A stretch of 7,238 nucleotides of DNA. Source: an uncultured Lachnospiraceae bacterium. GTDB taxonomy: Bacteria > Bacillota > Clostridia > Lachnospirales > Lachnospiraceae. The translations under genes and the position numbers were made by a program. The notes under the pieces were generated by a model. The model saw nothing but the letters and a program-made list of their open reading frames with translations. It did no database searches and had not been told where the DNA came from. Location of the stretch: NCBI GenBank assembly GCA_902803305.1, contig CADCPL010000155.1, forward strand, positions 1-7,238, in the 5' to 3' direction. Positions 1 through 6,291 of this stretch are shown here, one piece after another; within the stretch, counting starts at the first letter, position 1, and every line of letters begins with the position of its first letter.

Positions 1-696
1 GAAATGGCTTTTATAAGTAAGATAATCGTGGTCAATAACCGCAGCACGGACGGTACCGAAGAGGCGGTCATCGATTATATGCACGCCCATGCGAGCATGC
101 CGATAACGCTTCTTCGCAACAGGGAGAACTACGGCCTGGGAGGTTCGCACAAGGTCGCGTTCGGTTATGCGATAGACCACGGATATGACTATGTGATAGT
201 TCTGCACGGAGACGATCAGGGAAGTATATCGGATATCATACCGGTACTTGCAAAGAGATACTATCGCAAGCATGACTGCATCCTCGGTGCAAGGTTCATG
301 CCCGGATCAAAGCTTGAGGGTTATTCGACATTTCGTACCGTCGGCAATATAGTATACGATTTTCTGTTTGCATATGTTCTCGGAAGAAGGATATACGATC
401 TCGGATCGGGACTTAACATGTACAGTGTCGATATGCTCCGGTCCCGTTTCTATGAGAAGTTCAGGGACGATCTTATGTTCAACTACCTGATGATCATGGC
501 ATCCGAGTTCTACGGACATGATATCAAGTTCTATCCGATCAGCTGGAGAGAGGATGACCAGGTATCGAACGTTAAGATGGCCAACCAGGCCTTAAAGGTT
601 CTGTCCATGCTGAATGAGTACAGAAAAGACCCGGCGGTCATTACCTCCGAGTACAGAGATAAGATAATAGAGAGGTATGAGGCAGATACCGTATGA
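1..696 (+). CDS. Family 2 glycosyltransferase, polyprenol-phosphate sugar synthase-like (5' partial)
   Basis: Predicted cytoplasmic GT-A glycosyltransferase that moves a sugar from a nucleotide donor to a lipid phosphate or glycan acceptor. The frame is open to the left edge, and the protein begins directly at the second beta strand (IIVVNNRSTDGT). The usual first strand and opening motif (VxIPxYNE type) are missing, so the true start lies upstream and the Met at base 4 is internal. Counting from that Met, visible motifs are STDGT at 14-18, a GDDQ metal-binding segment at 69-72, GARF at 95-98, RTVGN at 111-115 and DLGSGLNMYS at 132-141. The last three are characteristic of the dolichol-phosphate mannose synthase (DPM1-like) branch. 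The WRED segment near 181-184 stands where that branch has its acceptor-loop arginine motif, but is divergent. There is no C-terminal membrane segment. The stop overlaps the next start by four bases (ATGA), suggesting translational coupling to the membrane protein downstream. Family is secure; donor and acceptor are unknown. Confidence 0.9.
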   Translation, partial: EMAFISKIIVVNNRSTDGTEEAVIDYMHAHASMPITLLRNRENYGLGGSHKVAFGYAIDHGYDYVIVLHGDDQGSISDIIPVLAKRYYRKHDCILGARFMPGSKLEGYSTFRTVGNIVYDFLFAYVLGRRIYDLGSGLNMYSVDMLRSRFYEKFRDDLMFNYLMIMASEFYGHDIKFYPISWREDDQVSNVKMANQALKVLSMLNEYRKDPAVITSEYRDKIIERYEADTV

Positions 697-1469
697 ACAT
701 AGCGATCGCCGTCGTAATACTCATAAGCTTCATATGTGTGCATTTTATAAAGATGATGAGACTCTATCTGATCGTTATGGACAGAAAGGTCTCGTTCGAC
801 AGGTTCGTGCCCGCATACCTTCGCACGACGCTCGTTAACCTGCTCATACCGTATAAGCTCGGTGAAGTGTACAGAGTGATCGTGTTCTCGAGGATATCGA
901 AAGGCTTCAGGACGGGTTTTTTCTCGGTACTGATCGACAGGTTCTTTGATACGCTGGCGCTGTGCCTCATATTGCTGCCGTATCAGCTGCTGTATCTGGG
1001 ACGGGTGGCAGTGCCGACCATGCTGCTGGCTGCATTTACTGCGGTCATAATCATCACATACATGGTCTTTCCCGCATCGTATACATTCCTGAACAGGTAT
1101 ATCATCACCTCCAAGGATTCAAAGAGGTCCATGATGGCGCTTTCGGCGCTCGAGCATGTTAACGGCTGGTATACTTACGTCAGAGACCTCGTTAAGGGAA
1201 GATACGGCATACTGTTCCTGTTCTCGCTGGCGGCCTGGATACTTGAGATGGCTGTTCTCGCGGGATTTACAAAGATAATGGGCGGAAAGTTTTCGGTAGC
1301 CGATTTCGGAGCATATATAGAGTCCATAGTCTCTGGCAGAAGCTATGACATGAAGGTCTGGTATACATACGCTTCCGCAATAGTCATAGCGGTCCTGACA
1401 GTGATATTTACAGTAAGATATCTTGTGATCAAGCATAAGAGCAAAGCCATAGAGGAAACCGGAAAATGA
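693..1469 (+). CDS. Flippase-like membrane protein (lysylphosphatidylglycerol synthase TM-domain family)
   Basis: Integral membrane protein of 258 residues. Hydrophobic stretches are visible at about 1-19, 87-102, 107-128, 172-192 and 226-245, with a weaker one around 41-56. The segment NLLIPYKLGEVYR (49-61), followed by the charged motif DRFFD (82-86), resembles the conserved N-terminal signature of the LPG_synthase_TM/UPF0104 family (compare NLLLPxRxGE). The cytoplasmic aminoacyl-transfer domain of MprF is absent, so this is not a lysyl-phosphatidylglycerol synthase. Stand-alone members are common beside polyprenol-phosphate glycosyltransferases and are thought to act on lipid or lipid-linked substrates, but their biochemistry is mostly untested. 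The protein is somewhat shorter than the roughly 300 or more residues usual for the family. The ATG at 693 overlaps the upstream stop (ATGA) and has a GAGG at 679-682. Membrane location is well supported, family assignment reasonable, and the transported or modified molecule unknown. Confidence 0.75.
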   Translation: MNIAIAVVILISFICVHFIKMMRLYLIVMDRKVSFDRFVPAYLRTTLVNLLIPYKLGEVYRVIVFSRISKGFRTGFFSVLIDRFFDTLALCLILLPYQLLYLGRVAVPTMLLAAFTAVIIITYMVFPASYTFLNRYIITSKDSKRSMMALSALEHVNGWYTYVRDLVKGRYGILFLFSLAAWILEMAVLAGFTKIMGGKFSVADFGAYIESIVSGRSYDMKVWYTYASAIVIAVLTVIFTVRYLVIKHKSKAIEETGK

Positions 1470-2863
1470 TAAGAAAAACAGCCATAGTCTATGATGATAA
1501 GAGAAAACCCGGAAAAGACATCGCCGCCATAACGGGCGGTAAGAGTTTCGGGCAGACGATATACAAGAGGCGTACCCTTCGCGACAGGATGGCCGATCTG
1601 TTTGCTGACATCCCCGGGGTGTCGGGGTTCTATGATGCCGGAGACAAAGAGATCGCAGAGTTTAAAGACACATCTGTTATTTTATACTTCTCTGACTTCG
1701 GAGTCGCTAAAATAAAGGATGTAGAGACGATTGTATACAAAGCAGGGTATGCACATGAGAACTATAAAATAACACAGGCGAACAGAATAGCATGCGTTAT
1801 CTTTCCGAGCGCGGAGGCATATCTGCATGCACAGCCTGCCGACTTTGACAAATATACCGAGATCGTAAGTTCGGCCTTTACCGATCTATCCGATCCTTCT
1901 AATTTCAGGTCGTTCATAACCGGAGGATTTGATGCGAGGTTCTTTAACGATCTTTCAGGTGATGAATACACTGTTGTGAAGTCTTCGTCAAAAAAGGAGA
2001 AGATAAAAGCGGAGTACGAATTCTATTCTCTCCTGCCGGATGACATGAAACAGTGGTTCGTACGTCCTTTTGATTACAAGGAGGATGAAGGCAGTGCCAG
2101 CTACAGCATGCAGCGGTATCATATGACCGATCTGGCGATCAGGTACGTGCATTCATCGATAACATATGACGAGTTCAGGGATATACTTCGAAGCCTTCTT
2201 CATTTCCTCTTTCGCAGGAAGAGCGAGACCGTAACGGCTGCGGAGTATGAAGAGCAGGCAAAGAAGCTGTATGTGACGAAGGTTTACGACAGGATACGTC
2301 AGCTTAAGGAGACAGACGGTTATGACAGGCTTGCGGCCCTCATAGCGGCGCTTACCGACTATAAGGATATCGATGAGATAGTAAAAAGATACGTGGATAT
2401 GTATGAGCTGATGCGGACCGGAATGTCACCCGCGCCCGTAAAGGCAGTAAGTCACGGGGATCTGTGCTTTTCCAACATACTGTATTCGAATCCCGATTCA
2501 TTCATGGTCCTGATAGACCCGAAGGGTGCAATGACCGAAGAGGACCTTTATATGGATCCGTATTACGATTATGCCAAGCTCTCGCATTCGATATGCGGGC
2601 ATTATGATTATTTCAACAGCGATCTTTATGAGATAACGGTAGATGAGAACATGAAGGCAAGGGTTAAGGTCGACGCCGACAACCGCGTGTTCATGGATAT
2701 GTTCGCTCAGAGTCTTTCGGCCGCAGGCATTGATATCAGGCTGATCAGGCTCTATGAAGCCTCGCTTTTCCTGTCAATGCTGCCGCTTCATATGGACAGG
2801 CCGAGAAAAGTGTTCGGGTTTGTGCTCAATGCCATCGCTATTTTAGACAGTCTGGAGAAGTGA
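1466..2863 (+). CDS. APH/choline-kinase-like phosphotransferase with extra N-terminal region
   Basis: Predicted cytoplasmic small-molecule kinase of 465 residues. The kinase part runs from about 155 to the end. It has VVK with the candidate ATP-binding Lys172, an alpha-C glutamate around 183 (KAEYEF), the catalytic loop HGDLCFSN at 330-337 (Asp332, Asn337), a DFG-equivalent metal-binding Asp351 in IDPKG, and a downstream YDYAKLSHS at 367-375. This order is that of aminoglycoside phosphotransferases and choline/ethanolamine kinases, and the IDPKG/YDYAKL variant recurs in capsule-locus phosphotransferases. All expected catalytic residues are present, so it is probably active. Residues 1 to about 150 are not part of the kinase fold; they read as alternating strands and helices with no motif I recognise. 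The gene overlaps the upstream stop by four bases (ATGA) and is followed after one base by the HAD phosphatase gene. Bases 1681-1800 are AT-richer than the surroundings (about 35-40% GC by hand count). The substrate (amino alcohol, polyol or sugar) cannot be told from sequence. Confidence 0.82.
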   Translation: MIRKTAIVYDDKRKPGKDIAAITGGKSFGQTIYKRRTLRDRMADLFADIPGVSGFYDAGDKEIAEFKDTSVILYFSDFGVAKIKDVETIVYKAGYAHENYKITQANRIACVIFPSAEAYLHAQPADFDKYTEIVSSAFTDLSDPSNFRSFITGGFDARFFNDLSGDEYTVVKSSSKKEKIKAEYEFYSLLPDDMKQWFVRPFDYKEDEGSASYSMQRYHMTDLAIRYVHSSITYDEFRDILRSLLHFLFRRKSETVTAAEYEEQAKKLYVTKVYDRIRQLKETDGYDRLAALIAALTDYKDIDEIVKRYVDMYELMRTGMSPAPVKAVSHGDLCFSNILYSNPDSFMVLIDPKGAMTEEDLYMDPYYDYAKLSHSICGHYDYFNSDLYEITVDENMKARVKVDADNRVFMDMFAQSLSAAGIDIRLIRLYEASLFLSMLPLHMDRPRKVFGFVLNAIAILDSLEK

Positions 2864-2864
2864 T

Positions 2865-3257
2865 ATGTACGAGGATCTTACATTTGTATTTGATGTTGAC
2901 GGGACGCTGTGCCCGGTAAAGAGGGAAGATGAGAGATATGAGGACATCGTTCCCTATAAGGAGATGGTCGATAAGATCAGGGAGTACAAGGCCGGCGGGG
3001 CTAAGATAGTCCTTCTGACCAGCAGGAACATGAATACCTACAAGGGAAATATCGGACTCATTAACGCAAATACGGCCCGTATCCTTATGGATTGGCTGGA
3101 CAAGTGGGAGATACCTTATGACGAGATCATATACGGAAAGCCCTGGCCCGGACATCACGGATTCTACGTGGATGACAGGACCGTTCGCCCGAGCGAGTTT
3201 CTCTCAAAGAGCGTGGAGGAGCTTGATGAGATCGTAAGGAGAGACCGATGCAGATAG
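2865..3257 (+). CDS. HAD-superfamily capsule biosynthesis phosphatase (EcbF/BcbF-like)
   Basis: Small, capless HAD phosphatase of 130 residues. All four HAD motifs are visible: DVDGT (10-14, nucleophile Asp10 and acid/base Asp12), LLTSRN (50-55), Lys92 in GKPW, and VDDR with the metal-binding Asp103/Asp104. The stretch SRNMNTYKGNIG (53-64), followed by DEIIYGKPW and GFYVDDR, is the hallmark of the small capsule-locus phosphatase family named after EcbF and BcbF, and the size fits that family. The predicted role is removal of phosphate from a biosynthetic intermediate of a polysaccharide building block in the cytoplasm. It lies between a kinase (gap of one base) and a nucleotidyltransferase (overlap of ten bases), so it probably works in the same pathway. 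A GGAG at 2854-2857, inside the end of the upstream gene, supports the chosen ATG. Family is confident; physiological substrate unknown. Confidence 0.88.
   Translation: MYEDLTFVFDVDGTLCPVKREDERYEDIVPYKEMVDKIREYKAGGAKIVLLTSRNMNTYKGNIGLINANTARILMDWLDKWEIPYDEIIYGKPWPGHHGFYVDDRTVRPSEFLSKSVEELDEIVRRDRCR
3236..3241 (+). promoter_or_regulatory. Ribosome binding site for the nucleotidyltransferase gene
   Basis: AAGGAG lies inside the last codons of the HAD phosphatase gene, six bases before the ATG at 3248. It fixes that start and the ten-base overlap between the two genes. Confidence 0.75.
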
Positions 3258-3973
3258 TGATAACGATGGCCGGACTCGGTACGAGGTTCAAAAAAGCAGG
3301 ATATACCGTGCCCAAGTACGAGATCGTCACCGGAGGCAGAACCCTTTTCGATCTGTCGATGGAAAGCCTGGAAGGGTATTATCGCGACGACAATGAGTAT
3401 TATTTCATCGTAAGGGCAGAGGACAATGCGTCTTCCTTCATACGTAACGAATGGGAAAAAACGGGACACAGCGCCGGTATACAGGTGATCGAGATAGATC
3501 ATATGACGGACGGACAGGCAACGACAGCAATGCTGGCTGCACCTTTCTGGGATAAGGATGAGCCTCTTATGATCTACAATATCGATACATACGTCGAAGC
3601 AGGCGCCATGAGGTCCGAAGACATAAGCGGTGACGGCTTTATCCCGTGTTTTCCGGCACCGGGGGATCACTGGAGCTTTGTGAAGACCGATGAGAACGGA
3701 GATGCAACAGAAGTCAGGGAAAAGCAGCGGATCTCCGATAACTGCACGCTCGGTGCATACTACTTCGGCTCATGCGCGTTGTATGAGCAGATTTACGACG
3801 AATACTACGGGAGCGGTGAAAACCTTGAAAAGGGCGAAAAATACGTAGCCCCGCTCTATAACCATATGATCGGAAAAGGTATGAAGGTAAGGATATGCCT
3901 TGTGGATCCGGCAAAAGTCCATGTGCTCGGAACACCGGAGGAACTGAGTGAGTTCGAAAAGACACTACATTAA
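3248..3973 (+). CDS. Sugar nucleotidyltransferase-like protein (NTP_transferase family)
   Basis: Cytoplasmic nucleotidyltransferase of 241 residues that would couple a phosphorylated substrate to an NTP, giving an NDP-activated donor and pyrophosphate. The N-terminal signature MAGLGTRFKKAGYTVPK carries the nucleotide-binding glycine loop (Gly9, Gly11, Arg13) and the conserved Pro22-Lys23. Further on are TDGQA (87-91) at the base-recognition position, NID with metal-binding Asp113, REKQ (157-160) in the place of the substrate-phosphate-binding Glu-Lys motif, and GAYYFG (169-174). These are the elements of the glucose-1-phosphate thymidylyl/cytidylyltransferase fold, with no C-terminal beta-helix or acyltransferase extension. 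Length is typical for a minimal catalytic domain. It overlaps the HAD gene by ten bases and the next glycosyltransferase gene by 26. Together with the kinase and phosphatase upstream it suggests an activation pathway. Base preference (CTP, GTP, UTP or dTTP) and the phosphorylated substrate are undetermined. Confidence 0.85.
   Translation: MQIVITMAGLGTRFKKAGYTVPKYEIVTGGRTLFDLSMESLEGYYRDDNEYYFIVRAEDNASSFIRNEWEKTGHSAGIQVIEIDHMTDGQATTAMLAAPFWDKDEPLMIYNIDTYVEAGAMRSEDISGDGFIPCFPAPGDHWSFVKTDENGDATEVREKQRISDNCTLGAYYFGSCALYEQIYDEYYGSGENLEKGEKYVAPLYNHMIGKGMKVRICLVDPAKVHVLGTPEELSEFEKTLH
3937..3942 (+). promoter_or_regulatory. Ribosome binding site deciding a GTG start
   Basis: GGAGGA sits within the nucleotidyltransferase gene, five to six bases before a GTG at 3948. 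The nearest in-frame ATG (4029) has only a poorly placed AAGGAG about 17 bases upstream. The first 27 residues after the GTG contain a YFGRNGLKETLYK helix typical of related glycosyltransferases, so the GTG start is preferred. Confidence 0.7.
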
Positions 3974-5315
3974 AAGAGCAATCTCGTATTTTGGCAGGAA
4001 CGGGCTGAAGGAGACGCTGTATAAGGCGATGGAGCGTCTGCAGCGTGACAGGGCCGAGGCATCATATGTTCCCCAAACGGCCGATGAAGAGACCCTTAAG
4101 ACACAAAGACAGCATGTTTTCAGGGATCCGAAAAGGTTCAGCATACTCGTGCCGGTCTATGAGACGGATCCGGGGCTTCTTCGGATCATGATGGACAGTG
4201 TGGGCGGACAGAGCTACGAAAACTGGGAGCTTGTCATCGCGGATGCGAGCAAAGGTGCATCAAGGCAGGATACAGTCAGGGCTTTTCGCGAAGATTACGG
4301 CTTTTCGGATGAAAAGGTCCGCTATATCAAGATAGACAATAAGGGCATATCAGCCAATACAAATGCCGCACTTGCAGTGGCCACCGGTGATTATATAGCG
4401 CTTCTTGACCATGATGATGTTTTGGAAAAAACGGCGCTTTTTGATATAATGAGTGCCATAGAAGACAGGCAGGGAGCGGACAGGGATGCCAAGGTGCTTG
4501 TGGCATATACCGATGAAGATAAGGTAAGCTCCGACGGGAGCCGGTATTTTGATGTTAATCGAAAGCCTGATTTTGACCCTGTTCTGCTGTGTACGAACAA
4601 CTATATATGTCATTTTCTCGTGATAGATGCGGATCTTGTAAGAGCTGTCGGGGGACTGCGGCCTGAATTTGACGGTGCGCAGGATCATGACCTGGTTCTT
4701 CGGTGCACAAGAGGACTCAATAGAGAACAGATCGTCCATGTTCCCAAGGTACTGTATCACTGGCGAAGCGTTGCCGGATCGACGTCCGAGGATCCTTCGT
4801 CGAAGCTCTATGCATACGAGGCCGGGAAAAGGGCGGTGGCCGATCACCTGAATGAATGCGGGATCAGTGCAAAGATCACCGACTCGCCGCACCTCGGTTT
4901 TTTCGAACTCAAATACACAGGCAGGAGACTTGACAGGGATGCTTTTTCGGTAAGGATATCACCGGACCTGCAGCCCATGGATCCGAAATGCATAGACGAT
5001 ATGATCTCTGCGATGCATCTGCCGTATGTCGGTATAGTGACCGGCAAGATCATCGGAAGAGACGGACGGATAGAGAGCGCAGGCTTTGACATCGACGATG
5101 ATGGTAATAAAACCCCTTGTTTTTCGGGATTGGGGCGTCATTTTTCCGGATACATGCACAGGGCAAGCACCGACCGCCTGACGGATGCATGTTCGCCGGA
5201 CTGTATGGTCATAAGAAATGAAGCGGTTGAGAGCCTTGGACAGGAGATAAAGCTTAAGGACGGGTACTTCATATACTTTGATCCGCGGGCGGTGTTTACA
5301 AGAAAGAAAAAATGA
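3948..5315 (+). CDS. Family 2 glycosyltransferase with remnant second GT domain
   Basis: Predicted cytoplasmic or membrane-associated glycosyltransferase of 455 residues with a GTG start. An N-terminal helical leader (about 1-60) precedes one complete GT-A domain (about 62-300). That domain has FSILVPVY (64-71), the UDP-binding region around IADAS (97-101), GISANTNAAL (133-142), metal-binding DHDD (154-157), the acceptor/base region GAQDHDLVLR (243-252) and HWR (271-273). This matches the first domain of large two-domain glycosyltransferases found in rhamnan, O-antigen and capsule clusters. In those proteins a second GT-A domain follows. Here residues 360-450 resemble only the latter half of such a domain (VGIVTGKII, IESAGF, GRHFSGYMHR, then a short CMVIRNEAVESLG). 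The nucleotide-binding half and the downstream FxxDVDFC-type catalytic segment are missing. It overlaps the nucleotidyltransferase gene by 26 bases, and its stop overlaps the next start (ATGA). Linkage and sugar are unknown; one active domain is likely. Confidence 0.87.
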   Translation: MSSKRHYIKRAISYFGRNGLKETLYKAMERLQRDRAEASYVPQTADEETLKTQRQHVFRDPKRFSILVPVYETDPGLLRIMMDSVGGQSYENWELVIADASKGASRQDTVRAFREDYGFSDEKVRYIKIDNKGISANTNAALAVATGDYIALLDHDDVLEKTALFDIMSAIEDRQGADRDAKVLVAYTDEDKVSSDGSRYFDVNRKPDFDPVLLCTNNYICHFLVIDADLVRAVGGLRPEFDGAQDHDLVLRCTRGLNREQIVHVPKVLYHWRSVAGSTSEDPSSKLYAYEAGKRAVADHLNECGISAKITDSPHLGFFELKYTGRRLDRDAFSVRISPDLQPMDPKCIDDMISAMHLPYVGIVTGKIIGRDGRIESAGFDIDDDGNKTPCFSGLGRHFSGYMHRASTDRLTDACSPDCMVIRNEAVESLGQEIKLKDGYFIYFDPRAVFTRKKK

Positions 5316-6262
5316 GTGAAGTAACCGTAATAATACCGAACTATAACGGAATACAGTATATCGGGGACTGCCTTGAGTGCCTGAGGAAGCAGACGATGGA
5401 TGTTGATATCATCGTCGTTGACAATGCTTCAACGGACGGATCGGATGATGTCGCAGGTGCCTGCCACAACGTAAAGCTCATAAAGCTGTCGCAGAATTTC
5501 GGCTTCTGCCGTGCGGTCAACGAAGGGATCGCGGCAACAAAGACAAAGTATCTGATACTTCTTAACAACGATACGAAGCCCGAGCCGACTTTTGCGCAGG
5601 AACTGTATAACGTGATCGATGCCCATCCGGATACTTTTTCGGTGGCGTCGAAGATGATCCAGATGAACGCGCCTGATCGGATCGACAGCGCGGGAGATCT
5701 GTACTGCGCGCTCGGATGGGCTTTTTCGCTCGGAAAAGACATGAGCGTAAAAAGATATGACAGGGAATCGGTCATTTTTTCCGCGTGTGCGGGTGCGGCG
5801 ATATACAGAAAGGATCTGTTTGAGCAAATAGGATATTTTGATGAACTCCACTTTTCGTATCTTGAAGATGTGGATGTCGGATATCGGGCGCGTATCATGG
5901 GTTATGTAAATCGGTATACGCCGAAGGCAGTCGTGTATCATGCGGGAAGCGGTACGACGGGATCGAGATACAATCCGTTCAAAGTCAGGCTTGCCGCAAG
6001 GAACAGCTGGTATGTCATATACAAGAACATGCCGACTCTCCAGATACTGATCAACCTGCCTTTTTTCCTGATCGGATTCGGGCTTAAGGCATTATTCTTC
6101 ATCCTGAAAGGATACGGGAGGGAGTACCTGTCCGGGATGAAGCGCGGATACCTTATGTGCGTTGCCGGAAGGAAGTATCCGTATGATCCGAGATTTTTGA
6201 AAAACTACTGTCGTATCCAGCTTGAACTGTGGGGTAATATGTTCAGGCGGATATTCGGATGA
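5312..6262 (+). CDS. Family 2 glycosyltransferase, rhamnosyltransferase-like
   Basis: GT-A glycosyltransferase of 316 residues, the usual size for WbbL/RgpB-like enzymes that add rhamnose or another deoxyhexose to a lipid-linked oligosaccharide at the cytoplasmic membrane face. The sequence opens with VTVIIPNYNG (4-13), then VVDNASTDGS (35-44), NFGFCRAVN (62-70), the LLNNDT metal-binding segment (83-88, Asp87), a GAA turn (161-163), YFDE (175-178), the catalytic EDVDVGYR (185-192) and a histidine in VVYHAG (207-212). A hydrophobic stretch near 245-265 followed by basic residues suggests membrane attachment at the C-terminus. All expected catalytic residues are present. The ATG overlaps the upstream stop by four bases, with no clear Shine-Dalgarno (only AAGAAAG), so expression probably depends on coupled translation. 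Family is secure; the rhamnosyl assignment is by resemblance only. Confidence 0.9.
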   Translation: MSEVTVIIPNYNGIQYIGDCLECLRKQTMDVDIIVVDNASTDGSDDVAGACHNVKLIKLSQNFGFCRAVNEGIAATKTKYLILLNNDTKPEPTFAQELYNVIDAHPDTFSVASKMIQMNAPDRIDSAGDLYCALGWAFSLGKDMSVKRYDRESVIFSACAGAAIYRKDLFEQIGYFDELHFSYLEDVDVGYRARIMGYVNRYTPKAVVYHAGSGTTGSRYNPFKVRLAARNSWYVIYKNMPTLQILINLPFFLIGFGLKALFFILKGYGREYLSGMKRGYLMCVAGRKYPYDPRFLKNYCRIQLELWGNMFRRIFG

Positions 6263-6282
6263 GATAAAAGAGGAGCGGGCAT

Positions 6283-6288
6283 AAGGAG
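6283..6288 (+). promoter_or_regulatory. Ribosome binding site for the phosphoglycosyltransferase gene
   Basis: AAGGAG stands three bases before the ATG at 6292, a short but usable spacing. A second AGGAG at 6271-6275 is too far away (16 bases). The 29-base gap 6263-6291 holds no hairpin or recognisable promoter, so the gene is probably co-transcribed with those upstream. Confidence 0.55.
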
Positions 6289-6291
6289 ACC

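Noticed and set aside
4..696. The first glycosyltransferase as a complete gene starting at the ATG at base 4
   Set aside because: A GT2 protein needs its first beta strand and opening motif, which are missing, and the frame remains open to the window edge; it is a 5'-truncated gene.
1608..1622. Near-palindrome around CCCCGGGG that could be an operator or hairpin
   Set aside because: It is inside the kinase coding region, has very short arms, no following T-run and no second copy in the window; most likely chance.
3164..3670. 168-codon open frame on the - strand across the HAD/nucleotidyltransferase junction
   Set aside because: It spans two genes with clear catalytic signatures on the + strand and has no motif of its own.
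4350..4892. Long open frame on the - strand (180 codons) opposite the 455-residue glycosyltransferase
   Set aside because: It lies wholly inside a well-supported GT2 gene and its translation shows no recognisable motif or domain. It is a shadow of the + strand codon pattern.
5341..5898. Long open frames on the - strand (185 and 170 codons) opposite the 316-residue glycosyltransferase
   Set aside because: Both are covered by a gene with intact GT2 catalytic motifs; the antisense translations are low-complexity in style and show no domain.
6263..6291. Possible promoter or terminator in the only intergenic gap
   Set aside because: At 29 bases there is no inverted repeat, T-run or paired -35/-10 boxes; only a ribosome binding site can be supported.
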